Assembly: GCF_003732665.1 (NCBI RefSeq)
Contig: NZ_MOBP01000006.1
Location: 434,001 to 498,000 of the forward strand
Source of the DNA: Pseudomonas frederiksbergensis
GTDB lineage: Bacteria > Pseudomonadota > Gammaproteobacteria > Pseudomonadales > Pseudomonadaceae
Length of the DNA: 64,000 nt
Direction of reading: 5' to 3'
Shown: piece after piece, positions 17,209-26,556 of the stretch
How positions within the stretch are numbered: the stretch's first letter is position 1
Layout: the number at the start of each line of letters is the position of its first letter
Notes under the pieces: generated by a model
What the model saw: the letters and a program-made list of their open reading frames with translations, nothing else
Database searches by the model: none
What the model was told of the DNA's origin: nothing
Program-made: the position numbers and the translations under genes

Positions 17209-19698
17209 TTACAACGGGCTGGCGTCCGCCGCATCTTCACTGCGATGCAACGCCACCTGACGGATCGACAAGCGAATCTCCGCCGGCAATACGCGCTTGG
17301 CCGCGCCTTCTGCCAACTCGCCTAGCAACTCGTGGTAGCTCAGCTTGCCGGCCTCATCGCGCTTGAGTACGTCGAGGTCGAGCATGGTCTGGATAAAGTG
17401 ACGGAACAGGCTCTTGTCGAAGAATTCCGGAGCGTTCAAGCCATGCAGGATCGACAAGCGCTGGGCCATGACCGTGCACAGGTCTTCCAGCTCTTCGGCG
17501 CTGATGCTGTTCTGGCCGCTGTTGAGCAGCAGGGAAACCGTCATGTAGAAACGTTGCAGGGTCTGGGCGATGCTTTTCGACAGCAGGGTCAGCAGTACGA
17601 AATGCCGCGAACTCGGCGCCGGGCGCAGGTATACGTCGTTTTCGAAACGCAGCAGGCCTTGCTCGACGAAGGCTTCGAGCCATTGATCGACCACGCCGTC
17701 CAGCTCATCCATGGACCAGCGAATGAACAGCTCCGATTGCAGGTATGGATACAGCGCCCGGGTGTAGCGCAGGATCTGTTCGCGGCTCATGCGCGACGCG
17801 CTCTGGAAGAAGCTCGCGAGCAACGCCGGCAGCGCGAAGATGTGCAACACGTTGTTGCGGTAGTAGGTCATCAGGACGGCGTTCTGCTCGTCCAGGTACA
17901 GAATCTTGCCCAGCGCATCGCTTTGCTCGGACAGCAGGTCCATGTCCTTCACGTGCTCGATCAGCGCCCGGCCGTCACCTTCCGGCAACGTGGTGTGGGG
18001 CGAGTACGGGACCTTGCGCAGCAGCGCCAGATACAAATCGAGCACCCGCGCCATCGCCCGATCATCCAACGCCAGACGGCTGGTGGACAGCAGCGCCAGC
18101 GCCACGAGGTTCACCGGGTTGATCGCCGCTGCTTCGTTCAGATGCTGTGCGACTTTCTCGCCGAGGCGGTTGGTGGTTTCGTTGAGCCAGGCCGGTTTGA
18201 ACTGCGGGCCGAGTTCCTGTTGGCGCCAGTCCGGCTGTTCGCTGTCGAGGAATTCCGCGAGTTTGATCGGCTCACCGAAGTTCACCGCCACCTGGCCGAA
18301 ACGCTGCTTGAGCGCGCCGATGACTTTGAAGATGTCGAAGATCGACTCTTTCTTCTTGCTCGCGCCACGCAGTTCGCCGAGGTAGGTCCGGCCTTCCAGG
18401 ACACGTTCATAACCGATGTACACCGGGATGAACACGATCGGCATGCGCGACGAACGCAGGAAGCTGCGCAGGGTGATCGCCAGCATCCCGGTTTTCGGTT
18501 GCAGCATGCGCCCGGTGCGCGAACGGCCGCCCTCGACGAAATACTCGACCGGGAAACCTTTGGTGAACAAGGTGTGCAGGTATTCGTTGAACACCGAGGT
18601 GTAGAGCGGGTTGCCCTTGAAGGTACGGCGCATGAAGAAGGCGCCGCCGCGACGCAGCAGGCTGCCGATCACCGGCATGTTCAGGTTGATCCCGGCGGCA
18701 ATGTGCGGCGGGGTCAGGCCGTTGCGGAACAGCAGATACGAAAGCAGCAGGTAATCGATGTGGCTGCGATGGCACGGCACGTAGATCACTTCGTGACCCT
18801 GGGCGACTTTCTGCACGCCTTCGATGTGGTTGACCTTGATCCCGTCGTAGATCTTGTTCCAGAACCAGCTCAGCACCACTTCCAGAAAACGGATCGCGGT
18901 GTAGGTGTAGTCCGAGGCGATCTCGTTGCCGTAGCGCAGGGCCTGGGCCTTGGCTTTTTCCGGCGAAATGTTCTCGCGCTCGGCTTCATCGAGGATCGCT
19001 TGCTTGACCAGGGGCTGATTGAGCAAGCCTTTGACCAGATTGCGGCGGTGGGAAATGTCCGGGCCGATCACTGCAGCTTTGAGGTTACGAAAGTGTACCC
19101 GCAGGATGCGCTGGGCCATGCGCACGGTGCGTTCGTGGCCCTTGTTGTGCTCGATCAGTTCGCGCAAATGGATCGGCGCCGAGAACTGCACCCGGGTCTT
19201 GCGCCCCAGCACGATGATGCTGAGCAAACGGCGCAGACGCCCGGTGACTGCCCAACTGTCGGCGAACAACAGCTTCCATGGGCTCGACTCGCTGTCCGGC
19301 GATTGGCCCCAGAACACGCTGACCGGGATGATCTGCGCATCTTCGGCGGCATTCTGGCTCAGAGCGCTGACCAGACGGGTCAGAGTCGGTGGCGCACCGC
19401 GCTTGTCCTGGCGGCCGAGCCAATCGGGCTCCGGCGTCAGGTAAAAGAACGCGGCAGGTTCCAGCAGATTACCCACCGACACTGGCAGCACCGGGCGCGG
19501 CAGGCCGGCCTTGGTGCACTCGGTGTCGACCACGGCCAGGTCGGTCAGTGAAGGGTTTTGCAGGACGTAGAACACCGGACGGCTGCGGTCGAGGTTGAGG
19601 GTAAAGGACGACTGGTTGATCGTCTCCGAGCGAACCCAGAGGTACAACAGTCGGCGCAGGGTGCCAAACACAAGACGGCGGAACGGGGAACGGGTCAT
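17209..19698 (-). CDS. plsB: Glycerol-3-phosphate 1-O-acyltransferase
   Basis: Inner-membrane enzyme that puts the first fatty acyl chain on sn-glycerol-3-phosphate, the entry step to phospholipids. 829 residues, close to E. coli PlsB (807). The acyltransferase motif [16 protein letters not shown] is near residue 310 (HxxxxD), followed by [39 protein letters not shown] and [12 protein letters not shown], the four family blocks. I took the ATG at 19698 (MTRSPFRRL) rather than the codon 29 residues upstream, since the extension crosses a leader hairpin. Divergent from the cold-shock gene. A terminator-like hairpin in its leader may attenuate expression. Confidence 0.96.
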   Translation of the reverse strand: MTRSPFRRLVFGTLRRLLYLWVRSETINQSSFTLNLDRSRPVFYVLQNPSLTDLAVVDTECTKAGLPRPVLPVSVGNLLEPAAFFYLTPEPDWLGRQDKRGAPPTLTRLVSALSQNAAEDAQIIPVSVFWGQSPDSESSPWKLLFADSWAVTGRLRRLLSIIVLGRKTRVQFSAPIHLRELIEHNKGHERTVRMAQRILRVHFRNLKAAVIGPDISHRRNLVKGLLNQPLVKQAILDEAERENISPEKAKAQALRYGNEIASDYTYTAIRFLEVVLSWFWNKIYDGIKVNHIEGVQKVAQGHEVIYVPCHRSHIDYLLLSYLLFRNGLTPPHIAAGINLNMPVIGSLLRRGGAFFMRRTFKGNPLYTSVFNEYLHTLFTKGFPVEYFVEGGRSRTGRMLQPKTGMLAITLRSFLRSSRMPIVFIPVYIGYERVLEGRTYLGELRGASKKKESIFDIFKVIGALKQRFGQVAVNFGEPIKLAEFLDSEQPDWRQQELGPQFKPAWLNETTNRLGEKVAQHLNEAAAINPVNLVALALLSTSRLALDDRAMARVLDLYLALLRKVPYSPHTTLPEGDGRALIEHVKDMDLLSEQSDALGKILYLDEQNAVLMTYYRNNVLHIFALPALLASFFQSASRMSREQILRYTRALYPYLQSELFIRWSMDELDGVVDQWLEAFVEQGLLRFENDVYLRPAPSSRHFVLLTLLSKSIAQTLQRFYMTVSLLLNSGQNSISAEELEDLCTVMAQRLSILHGLNAPEFFDKSLFRHFIQTMLDLDVLKRDEAGKLSYHELLGELAEGAAKRVLPAEIRLSIRQVALHRSEDAADASPL

Positions 19699-19716
19699 AC
19701 GGCATCTGCGTGAGTG

Positions 19717-19739
19717 AATAAAACCGAGCAGTTGCTCGG
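19717..19739 (-). promoter_or_regulatory. Terminator-like hairpin in the plsB leader
   Basis: On the minus strand CCGAGC-AACT-GCTCGG (stem bases 19724-19729 and 19734-19739) is followed by TTTTATT, the form of a weak intrinsic terminator. It lies 26-41 bases before the plsB start codon. No upstream gene reads in this direction, so it would act on the plsB transcript itself. Confidence 0.45.
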
Positions 19740-19800
19740 GGGGCTGACAGTGTGCCGTATTCGCCGAAAATCGGCAAAAAAGCACTCATCCAATCTGTAG

Positions 19801-19828
19801 TTGAGAGTTTTGGCGCCTGTCATATACT
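19801..19828 (+). promoter_or_regulatory. Sigma-70 promoter of the cold-shock gene
   Basis: TTGAGA (19801-19806) and TATACT (19823-19828) are separated by 16 bases. The gene starts at 19864, leaving a short A-rich leader with AGAGGGAC as ribosome-binding site. Confidence 0.7.
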
Positions 19829-19863
19829 CGACCGCTCAAAATAAAAAGAAGAGGGACTGATAC

Positions 19864-20073
19864 ATGGCTACGCGCGAAACCGGCAGTGTGAAGTGGTTCA
19901 ACGACGCCAAAGGCTACGGCTTTATTCAACGCGAGGACGGGGTGGACGTGTTCGTGCACTACCGCGCGATCCGCGGCGAAGGCCACCGTTCGTTGGCTGA
20001 AGGCCAGCAGGTTGAATATGCCGTGGTGACGGGGGAGAAGGGGCTGCAGGCTGAGGATGTTGTAGGTCTGTAA
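19864..20073 (+). CDS. Cold-shock domain protein
   Basis: A 69-residue single cold-shock domain, binding single-stranded RNA/DNA as an RNA chaperone. It carries [16 protein letters not shown] (RNP1, KGYGFI) at about residues 7-22 and DVFVHYRAI (RNP2, VFVHY) at about 29-37. The sequence [20 protein letters not shown] type loop is closer to the CspD/CspC-like Pseudomonas group than to the main CapA/CspA inducible type, but I do not assign a symbol. It has its own strong promoter and is followed by a type B REPIN. Confidence 0.95.
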   Translation: MATRETGSVKWFNDAKGYGFIQREDGVDVFVHYRAIRGEGHRSLAEGQQVEYAVVTGEKGLQAEDVVGL

Positions 20074-20096
20074 ACCCGATTCCAAGATCACAAATC

Positions 20097-20176
20097 ACCT
20101 GTAGGAGCGAGGCTTGCCCGCGAAGCTTTTAGCGCCAGTGATGACGCCTTCGCGGGCAAGCCTCGCTCCTACAGGT
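20097..20176. repeat. REPIN, type B
   Basis: Arms ACCTGTAGGAGCGAGGCTTG and the complement CAAGCCTCGCTCCTACAGGT flank a short centre (AGCTTTTAGCGCCAGTGATGACG). It separates the cold-shock gene from the converging 125-residue gene. Confidence 0.95.
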
Positions 20177-20193
20177 TTGTGGTGATGCTGGTT

Positions 20194-20571
20194 TTACGCG
20201 GTCTTCCAGGTGATTTCTTCTTCGCCATCAGCGCTGATACGCATCCAGCGATCCGCTGTTTCTTCACCTTCTTCCTCGACCCACGTCCCCGGCGCGCAAC
20301 GCACTTCGACGTTTAGCGCGGCGAAGGCGGCGCGGGCGCAGGCGATGTCGTCATCCCATGGGGTCTGGTCGCTTTCCAGGTACAGGCTGTTCCATTTGCC
20401 CACGGCTTTCGGCAGCCAGGTCACTGGCACGTTGCCGGCCTTGCACTTGTAGGTCTGGCCCTTCTTGACCCATTCACTGCACTGGCCTAACGCGGTGCTC
20501 AGCCACTCAGCGACGGCTTTGTAGTCGACGTCGGCGTCTTTCAGGTAAATCTCGATATCGGGTTGGCGCAT
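20194..20571 (-). CDS. Conserved hypothetical protein
   Basis: A 125-residue protein that I do not recognise as a named family. It is acidic, with several cysteines (QCSEWVKKGQTYKCKAGNVPV, DDIACARAAF, VEVRCAPGTW) and tryptophans, and no signal peptide: MRQPDIEIYLKDADVDYKAV is the likely start at 20571. The longer reading to 20643 almost reaches rlmA and lacks a better ribosome-binding site. As I recall, P. aeruginosa also has a small unknown gene between a cold-shock gene and rlmA (PA1159-PA1161), so it is probably a conserved member of this block. Confidence 0.78.
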   Translation of the reverse strand: MRQPDIEIYLKDADVDYKAVAEWLSTALGQCSEWVKKGQTYKCKAGNVPVTWLPKAVGKWNSLYLESDQTPWDDDIACARAAFAALNVEVRCAPGTWVEEEGEETADRWMRISADGEEEITWKTA

Positions 20572-20646
20572 GGATGTCCTCACTGCGGTCTTGAAAAATC
20601 CATTCGCGGATTTAGCCGGCCTCAAGCTGTTGCTCAAGACCAAAAA

Positions 20647-21456
20647 TTATTGAAGTACGAAGTAATCGTAACGCATCGACACGGTGACCTCGAACGGCTC
20701 GACCTGCTCGATGACCGCCGCCCGGCGTTCGGCACTGGCGCGCCAGCCGTGGGGCGTCATGGCCAATAGGTTGGCACGATCCTGACCACTTTCCAGTATC
20801 AGTTTGAACTCCAGGGTTTCGCTATGCGCCAGCGCCATGCCTTCCGGCACCAGGGCCAGGTGCTTGTCGTCGGTGTATTCACGCACTTCGTCGTACAGGC
20901 TTTCGCGCAATTCCATCAGATGGCCGCTGGTCGGCCCGACTTTCATCAAGCCACCGCCAGGGCTGAGCAAGCGCTTGGCTTCTTCCCAATCCAATGGACT
21001 GAAAACGCTGGCCAGAAACTGGCAACTGCCGGACGCCAACGGCACTCGCGCCATGCTGGCGATCAACCAGGTCAGCTCGGGGTTACGTTTGCAGGCGCGT
21101 TTGACCGCTTCCTTGGAGATGTCGAGGGCGTAGCCGTCAGCATTGGGCAAGGCTTCGGCGATTTGCGCGGTGTAGTAACCCTCGCCACAACCGATGTCGA
21201 GCCAGCGCTGGGGCGCGTACTGCGCCGCGAGCTCTGCCAGGCGCTTGGCCACTGGCGCGTAATGGCCAGCGTTCAAGAAATCACGACGGGCCTCGACCAT
21301 CGCCAGGTTATCCCCAGGGTCGCGGCTGTTCTTGTGCTGCACCGGCAGCAGGTTCAGGTAACCCTGGCGCGCGCGGTCGAAACGATGCCCGGCGGGGCAG
21401 GCCACGCCGTTGTCCACCGCGTTCAGCGGTTCGCTGCAGATCGGGCAGGCGAGCAT
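20647..21456 (-). CDS. rlmA: 23S rRNA (guanine-745-N1)-methyltransferase
   Basis: SAM-dependent methyltransferase making m1G745 in 23S rRNA (RlmA-I, former RrmA). The 269-residue protein starts with a zinc finger, CPICSEPL...CPAGHRFD (Cys4, Cys7, Cys20, His24), then QGYLNLLPVQHKNSRDPGDN, a family signature, and the SAM motif WLDIGCGEGYY around residue 85. FSPLDWEEAKRLLSPGG follows. Its ATG overlaps the dapE stop by one base, so it is translated from the same message. Secure assignment. Confidence 0.94.
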   Translation of the reverse strand: MLACPICSEPLNAVDNGVACPAGHRFDRARQGYLNLLPVQHKNSRDPGDNLAMVEARRDFLNAGHYAPVAKRLAELAAQYAPQRWLDIGCGEGYYTAQIAEALPNADGYALDISKEAVKRACKRNPELTWLIASMARVPLASGSCQFLASVFSPLDWEEAKRLLSPGGGLMKVGPTSGHLMELRESLYDEVREYTDDKHLALVPEGMALAHSETLEFKLILESGQDRANLLAMTPHGWRASAERRAAVIEQVEPFEVTVSMRYDYFVLQ

Positions 21457-22607
21457 CAGGCGAGCAACTTGATCAGGGTCTGATAGTAAATTTCGGTCAG
21501 CACGTCGAGATCAGCCGCCAGCACCCGCTCGTTGACCTGATGGATCGTCGCGTTGACCGGCCCCAGCTCAACCACTTGAGTGCCCATGGTCGCGATAAAG
21601 CGCCCGTCGGACGTGCCGCCGCTGGTGGAAGCCTTGGTTTCGCGACCGGTGATGTCCTTGATGCTCGACGCCACAGCGTCCAGCAGGGCGCCCGGCTCGG
21701 TGAGGAATGGCAGGCCCGACAGCGCCCAATCCACGTGCCAGTCCAGGCCATGCTTGTCGAGGATGTCGGCCACGCGTTTTTGCAGGCCTTCCACGGTGGA
21801 TTCGGTGGAGAAGCGGAAGTTGAACACCGCCACCAGATCACCGGGAATCACGTTGGTCGCGCCGGTGCCGGAGTTGACGTTGGAAATCTGGAAGCTGGTC
21901 GGCGGGAAGAAATCGTTGCCGTGGTCCCAATGCTCGGCGGCCAGTTCGGCCAGGGCCGGGGCGGCGAGGTGGATCGGGTTTTTCGCCAGGTGCGGATAGG
22001 CCACGTGGCCCTGGATACCGCGTACGGTCAGCTTGGCGCCGAGGGAGCCGCGACGGCCGTTCTTGACCACGTCACCGACCAGGGTCGTGCTCGACGGCTC
22101 GCCGACGATGCACCAGTCCAGACGTTCCTTGCGCGCGGCGAGGCGTTCGATCACAGCCTTGGTGCCGTGGTGCGCCGGGCCTTCTTCGTCGCTGGTGATC
22201 AGGAAGGCGACCTTGCCCTTGTGGTCCGGGTAGTCGGCGACGAAGCGCTCGGCGGCCACGGTCATGGACGCGAGGCTGCCTTTCATGTCTGCCGCGCCAC
22301 GGCCGCAGAGCATGCCGTGCTCGTCGATCAGCGCGTTGAACGGGTCGATTTGCCACGCCGTCACCGGGCCAGTCGGAACCACGTCGGTGTGGCCGGCGAA
22401 GCACAGCACCGGGCCGTCGTGTTTGCCGTGGGTGGCCCAGAAGTTATCCACATCTTCGATGCGCATCGGTTCCAGTTGGAAACCGGCATCGCCCAGGCGC
22501 TGCATCATCTGCTTCTGGCAATCGGCGTCGACCGGCGTCACGGACGGACGGCGGATCAGGTCGATGGCGAGTTGAAGGGTCGGCGAAAGGTCGGCGTGGG
22601 CCGTCAT
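21456..22607 (-). CDS. dapE: Succinyl-diaminopimelate desuccinylase
   Basis: Cytosolic di-zinc M20 hydrolase that releases succinate from N-succinyl-L,L-diaminopimelate in lysine and peptidoglycan precursor synthesis. 383 residues. Seen: [13 protein letters not shown] (metal-binding His near residue 72), [14 protein letters not shown] (bridging Asp near 105), [18 protein letters not shown] (catalytic Glu-Glu near 140), and the C-terminal [16 protein letters not shown] (His near 354). CGGAG lies before the ATG. A REPIN sits 40 bases upstream, inside what should be its promoter or leader. dapD and dapC of the same pathway are also in the window. Confidence 0.97.
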   Translation of the reverse strand: MTAHADLSPTLQLAIDLIRRPSVTPVDADCQKQMMQRLGDAGFQLEPMRIEDVDNFWATHGKHDGPVLCFAGHTDVVPTGPVTAWQIDPFNALIDEHGMLCGRGAADMKGSLASMTVAAERFVADYPDHKGKVAFLITSDEEGPAHHGTKAVIERLAARKERLDWCIVGEPSSTTLVGDVVKNGRRGSLGAKLTVRGIQGHVAYPHLAKNPIHLAAPALAELAAEHWDHGNDFFPPTSFQISNVNSGTGATNVIPGDLVAVFNFRFSTESTVEGLQKRVADILDKHGLDWHVDWALSGLPFLTEPGALLDAVASSIKDITGRETKASTSGGTSDGRFIATMGTQVVELGPVNATIHQVNERVLAADLDVLTEIYYQTLIKLLA

Positions 22608-22646
22608 GGAAAACTCCGAAAAACATGAATTTGGGCGCGGACTAAA

Positions 22647-22736
22647 TGTGGGAGCGGGCTTGCTCGCGAATGCAGTGTGTCAGTCAGCATAAATGGTGAT
22701 TGTTACACCGCCTTCGCGAGCAAGCCCGCTCCCACA
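22647..22736. repeat. REPIN, type A
   Basis: Inverted TGTGGGAGCGGGCTTGCTCG arms around an A/T-rich centre, 40 bases upstream of dapE and about 65 bases past the ndvB terminator. Confidence 0.95.
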
Positions 22737-22800
22737 GGGATTGGGTTCGATCGGCAAACCGTATTCCGCCAAGCCCTGCAAAATGGCGGTTATCTTAAAG

Positions 22801-22828
22801 CAAAACGGCGGCCATTGGCCGCCGTTTA
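22801..22828 (-). terminator. Intrinsic terminator of ndvB
   Basis: Stem AAACGGCGGCC / GGCCGCCGTTT (22803-22827) with a tiny loop; on the minus strand it is followed by TGCTTT. It lies 18 bases past the ndvB stop. Confidence 0.8.
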
Positions 22829-22844
22829 GTGCATCTGGACTGAT

Positions 22845-25436
22845 TTAGACGGCTGGTAGCGGCTCAGGCTCGGCGGCCGGTTTCGGCAGCGAAGACAGGA
22901 ACGCCATGATCAGCGCCGCCAGGTACGGCAGCGACTGCACCAGCAGCATGATCACCCAGAAGCGGATGTCGTTGCTCGGCAGGCCCTGCACCAGGAAGAT
23001 CCCCAGTGCCGCGCCCCACAACAGCAGCATGATGAACACCTCTTCCCGCGCCTCCGAAATCGCCACCCAGAAGCCGTGGTTATCGGCGTTTTTCGGCGTG
23101 CGGAAGAACGGAATGCTGCTGGTGAAGAAGCCGTACAGCACCGCTTTGGCGATGGTGTGAGACAACGCCAGCCCGGCCAGTGCGGCGCAGAATGCATCCT
23201 TCAGATTGACCCCGACCGCACGGCGGTACAGGAAGATGATCTTGGCCACTTTGAATACGAACAGCGCCAACGGCGGGATCGCGAAGATCAGCAGCGGTGG
23301 ATCGACCCGTTGCGGCACGATAATCATCGCCGCCGACCACAACAGGGCGCCGACGGTGAAGAAGATGTTCATGCCATCCGCGACCCACGGCAACCAGCCC
23401 GCGAGGAAGTGGTAACGCTGGCCACGGGTCAGCTCGGTGTCCTTGCCGCGCAGCAGGCTGGCGGTGTGACGCTTGATGATCTGAATCGCGCCATAGGCCC
23501 AGCGGAAACGCTGTTTCTTGAAGTCGATAAAGGTATCCGGCATCAGGCCTTTGCCGTAGCTGGTGTGGTAATACGCCGCCGACAATCCTTTTTCGAATAC
23601 CCGCAGACCCAGTTCGGCGTCTTCACAGATGCACCAGTCGGCCCAGCCCAGTTCCTCGAGCACCGAACGGCGGGTCATGGTCATGGTGCCGTGCTGGATG
23701 ATCGCGTCACGGTCGTTACGGGTGACCATGCCGATGTGGAAGAAGCCTTTGTATTCCGCGTAGCAGAGCTTCTTGAAGGTGCTTTCGTTCTGGTCGCGAT
23801 AATCCTGCGGCGACTGCACCACAGCGATTTTCGGATCGGCGAAGTGCGGCACCATGTGCTTGAGCCAGTTCGGGTCGACGCAGTAATCCGAGTCGATCAC
23901 CGCAATCACTTCGGCATCCTTGGCGGTGTGCGGGATCAGGTAATTCAGCGCGCCACCCTTGAAGCCAGCCAGCGGGGCGACGTGGAAAAACTTGAAGCGC
24001 GGGCCGAGGGTTTCGCAGTAATCGCGCACCGGTTCCCAGACCGCCGGGTCTTTGGTGTTGTTGTCGATGATCAGGACTTCGAAGTCGGGATAGTCGAGGT
24101 TGGCCAAGGCGTTGAGGGTCTGTTTGACCATCTCCGGCGGTTCGTTGTAGCACGGTACGTGAATCGAGACTTTTGGTCGGTAGTCCGAATCCCCCACGAC
24201 CGGCAGGAATTCTCGCCGGCGCTTGTGGGTCCAGACCGCTTCAGCCAATTCATGGGCCTCGGTCAGCAACACGATAAACACCCCGAGCGCACCGAGGGCA
24301 AGCAAGAAGCCCACCGTCAGGCTGAACCAGGTGCTGTATTGCTGGCTGTAGTCGTAACCGATCCACACCAGAACCGAACCGCACAAAAACGCGATAAAGG
24401 TCAGGAACGTGCGGCCCCGTTGGCGCAGGGCCGAACCGTCGATCATCAGCAAGGTCAGGGACAGCAAGGCCAGTACGGCCGAGCCGATCGCCAGCACGCG
24501 CCATTGCGGTATCGCGACCACCGGGCCTTCGAAGTTGAATTTCTGCTGGCGCGCCGCGTTGAATACGCCCCAGTAAGCGCCCACCGAACCTTCGTCCGTG
24601 GCCTTCCACGGCTGGTCAAACGCTTCGATCACGAAGTAGTTGAAGCCTTGGCGATTGAGCTTGTTAACCAACGTGCGCAGGTAGATCGCCTGGTCCGCCG
24701 GGCTCGAATCGGTGCCGCCACGCATGCGGCCGTTGCTCGGCCAGCCAACCTCCGAGAGCAGCAGCGGTTTTTTCGGGAACATCTTTTTCAGGTCCCGGGC
24801 GCGGTCGAGAACGAACTGACCAGCCTTGTCCACCGGGATGAATTCCCAGTACGGCAGAACGTGGGCGGCGATCAGGTCGACGTGCTTGGCCAGTTCCGGG
24901 TGTTCTTCCCAGACGTGCCACTGCTCGGACGTGGTCACCGGCACTTTCACGGCGGCGCGCACGCGATCAAGGATGACGCTGAGTTCGGCGGCGGTAATTT
25001 CCTTACGGAAGATCGCCTCGTTGCCTACAACTACGCGAACCACGCTGCGGGAGGTGTTGGCCAGTTCGATGGCGCGCAGGATCTCGCGCTCGTTGCGTTC
25101 CTGGTCCGGGCTGATCCAGATCCCCAGGGTCACCCGCAGGCCGAACTCTTCCGCCAGTTTGGGGATGTCCTGCAGCGTGCCGTCGACCGAGTAGGTACGG
25201 ATGTTGTCCGTCAGCTTGCTCATGATCTCCAGGTCGCGACGCATTTCATCGTCGGTCGGGTACTGGTCTTTCTGTGGGTACTGGCCTTGTTGGAACGGCG
25301 AGTACGAAAAACCGGAGATCTGTTCAGGCCAGTTGGGGGCGGTGACCGGGCGGTTGATCAGCGCCCAGAAGCCGGTAAACAAGGCAGCGATGGCGAGCAC
25401 CACAACCAGGTTGAGTCCAAATTTACGCGATGACAT
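22845..25436 (-). CDS. ndvB: Cyclic beta-glucan synthase-like GH17-GT2 fusion
   Basis: Inner-membrane protein of 863 residues. After one TM (about 8-28) comes a periplasmic GH17 domain (SGFSYSPFQQGQYP, VVGNEAIFR with the acid Glu, LLLSEVGWPSNG with the nucleophile Glu, up to about residue 300), then TMs, then a cytosolic GT2 domain: VSIHVPCYNEPPEMVKQTL, VIDSDYCVDPNWL (DxD), CEDAELGLRVFEKG (ED) and KQRFRWAYGAIQ (QxxRW-like), and more TMs. This is the Bradyrhizobium/P. aeruginosa NdvB type that makes beta-1,3-linked cyclic glucans, tied to osmoadaptation and biofilm drug tolerance. The ATG at 25436 is used; a TTG six codons earlier is possible. dapE lies downstream, as in P. aeruginosa. Confidence 0.9.
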   Translation of the reverse strand: MSSRKFGLNLVVVLAIAALFTGFWALINRPVTAPNWPEQISGFSYSPFQQGQYPQKDQYPTDDEMRRDLEIMSKLTDNIRTYSVDGTLQDIPKLAEEFGLRVTLGIWISPDQERNEREILRAIELANTSRSVVRVVVGNEAIFRKEITAAELSVILDRVRAAVKVPVTTSEQWHVWEEHPELAKHVDLIAAHVLPYWEFIPVDKAGQFVLDRARDLKKMFPKKPLLLSEVGWPSNGRMRGGTDSSPADQAIYLRTLVNKLNRQGFNYFVIEAFDQPWKATDEGSVGAYWGVFNAARQQKFNFEGPVVAIPQWRVLAIGSAVLALLSLTLLMIDGSALRQRGRTFLTFIAFLCGSVLVWIGYDYSQQYSTWFSLTVGFLLALGALGVFIVLLTEAHELAEAVWTHKRRREFLPVVGDSDYRPKVSIHVPCYNEPPEMVKQTLNALANLDYPDFEVLIIDNNTKDPAVWEPVRDYCETLGPRFKFFHVAPLAGFKGGALNYLIPHTAKDAEVIAVIDSDYCVDPNWLKHMVPHFADPKIAVVQSPQDYRDQNESTFKKLCYAEYKGFFHIGMVTRNDRDAIIQHGTMTMTRRSVLEELGWADWCICEDAELGLRVFEKGLSAAYYHTSYGKGLMPDTFIDFKKQRFRWAYGAIQIIKRHTASLLRGKDTELTRGQRYHFLAGWLPWVADGMNIFFTVGALLWSAAMIIVPQRVDPPLLIFAIPPLALFVFKVAKIIFLYRRAVGVNLKDAFCAALAGLALSHTIAKAVLYGFFTSSIPFFRTPKNADNHGFWVAISEAREEVFIMLLLWGAALGIFLVQGLPSNDIRFWVIMLLVQSLPYLAALIMAFLSSLPKPAAEPEPLPAV

Positions 25437-25624
25437 AGCTATTTCAGGTTCCAAAGGCTGTGGAACGAAGGAACGGGTCGGCGGTTGGCCAAGGGGCGCG
25501 CATCCTACACCGTGCTTTCACTTACCGTACAGCAGGCAAGGAAAAGCCTCACATTTGGCACTGAAGTTTGTCTTAAGTTCTTACACTTATAGCCGGATGG
25601 TTAAAAGTTCTCCCGTTGTGGCCC

Positions 25625-25630
25625 TATAAT
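25625..25630 (+). promoter_or_regulatory. Consensus -10 element for tcdA
   Basis: A perfect TATAAT lies 26 bases before the tcdA start. The best -35 match about 17-18 bases upstream is TTAAAA/TAAAAG near 25601-25607, so it is weak on that side. Confidence 0.5.
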
Positions 25631-25656
25631 GCGCGCCGGTTTTTGGGGTAATGGTC

Positions 25657-26469
25657 ATGAGTACAGAAGATCCGCGGTTTGCCGGCATCGCTCGGTTGTA
25701 TGGCATTGAAGGCCTGGAGCGCTTGCGCGCGGCCCATGTGGCGATTGTCGGCGTCGGTGGTGTCGGTTCCTGGGCGGCGGAAGCCGTGGCCCGCTGCGGC
25801 GTGGGCGAGATTTCGCTGTTTGACCTGGACGATGTCTGCGTCAGCAACGCCAACCGTCAATTGCATGCGCTGGACAGCACCGTCGGCAAGCCCAAGGTCG
25901 AGGTGATGGCCGAACGCCTGCGCGGGATCAACCCGGACTGCACGGTGCACGCGGTGGCGGATTTCGTCACCCGCGAGACCATGGCCGAGTACATCACGCC
26001 GAATATCGACTGCGTAATCGACTGCATCGACAGCGTGAACGCCAAGGCTGCGCTGATTGCGTGGTGCAAGCGGCGCAAGATTCAGATCATCACCACCGGC
26101 GGCGCGGGCGGGCAGATTGACCCGACGCTGATCCAGGTCTGTGACCTGAACCGGACCTTCAACGATCCGCTGGCCTCGAAAGTGCGCTCCACGCTGCGCC
26201 GCGACTACAACTTCTCCCGCACCGTGACCCGCCATTACAGCGTGCCGTGCGTGTTCTCCACGGAGCAACTGCGCTACCCGAAACCGGATGGCAGCATTTG
26301 CTTGCAGAAGAGTTTTGTCGGCGATGGCGTGAAGCTGGACTGCGCCGGCGGGTTTGGCGCGGTGATGATGGTAACGGCGACGTTCGGCATGGTCGCGGCG
26401 ACCAAGGCTGTGGATAAGATTGTGGCGGGCGTGCGGCGGCCGGCGGATCGGGTCAAACCCGAAGCTTGA
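25657..26469 (+). CDS. tcdA: tRNA threonylcarbamoyladenosine dehydratase
   Basis: E1-like ATP-dependent enzyme (former YgdL/CsdL) that cyclises t6A37 to ct6A in tRNA. The 270-residue protein has the nucleotide-binding motif VAIVGVGGVGSWAAEA (GxGxxG) near residue 32, LFDLDDVCVSNANRQLHA near 60, VTRHYSVPCVFSTE near 195 and a C-terminal glycine-rich membrane-association part. I chose the second ATG (25657), with GGGG 8 bases before it. In E. coli TcdA works with the CsdA-CsdE sulfur system, which is encoded here immediately downstream on the opposite strand. tsaB, needed for the t6A substrate, is also in the window. Confidence 0.95.
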   Translation: MSTEDPRFAGIARLYGIEGLERLRAAHVAIVGVGGVGSWAAEAVARCGVGEISLFDLDDVCVSNANRQLHALDSTVGKPKVEVMAERLRGINPDCTVHAVADFVTRETMAEYITPNIDCVIDCIDSVNAKAALIAWCKRRKIQIITTGGAGGQIDPTLIQVCDLNRTFNDPLASKVRSTLRRDYNFSRTVTRHYSVPCVFSTEQLRYPKPDGSICLQKSFVGDGVKLDCAGGFGAVMMVTATFGMVAATKAVDKIVAGVRRPADRVKPEA

Positions 26470-26475
26470 AGTAGC

Positions 26476-26556
26476 CCCCTGTAGGAGCGAGGCTTGCCCG
26501 CGAAGGCGTCGAACCTGACACACCGCCTTCGCGGGCAAGCCTCGCTCCTACAGGGG
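26476..26556. repeat. REPIN, type B, overlapping the end of csdE
   Basis: Arms CCCCTGTAGGAGCGAGGCTT and complement (outer 33 bases nearly perfect) flank TCGAACCTGACACAC. The TAG in the right arm (minus strand, 26548-26550) is the csdE stop codon. Confidence 0.95.

Noticed and set aside
17332..19551. 739-residue frame antisense to plsB
   Set aside because: Low-complexity composition typical of the reverse strand of a GC-rich gene; plsB motifs are clear.
23076..25433. 785-residue frame antisense to ndvB
   Set aside because: Shadow of a certain gene; no recognisable protein features.
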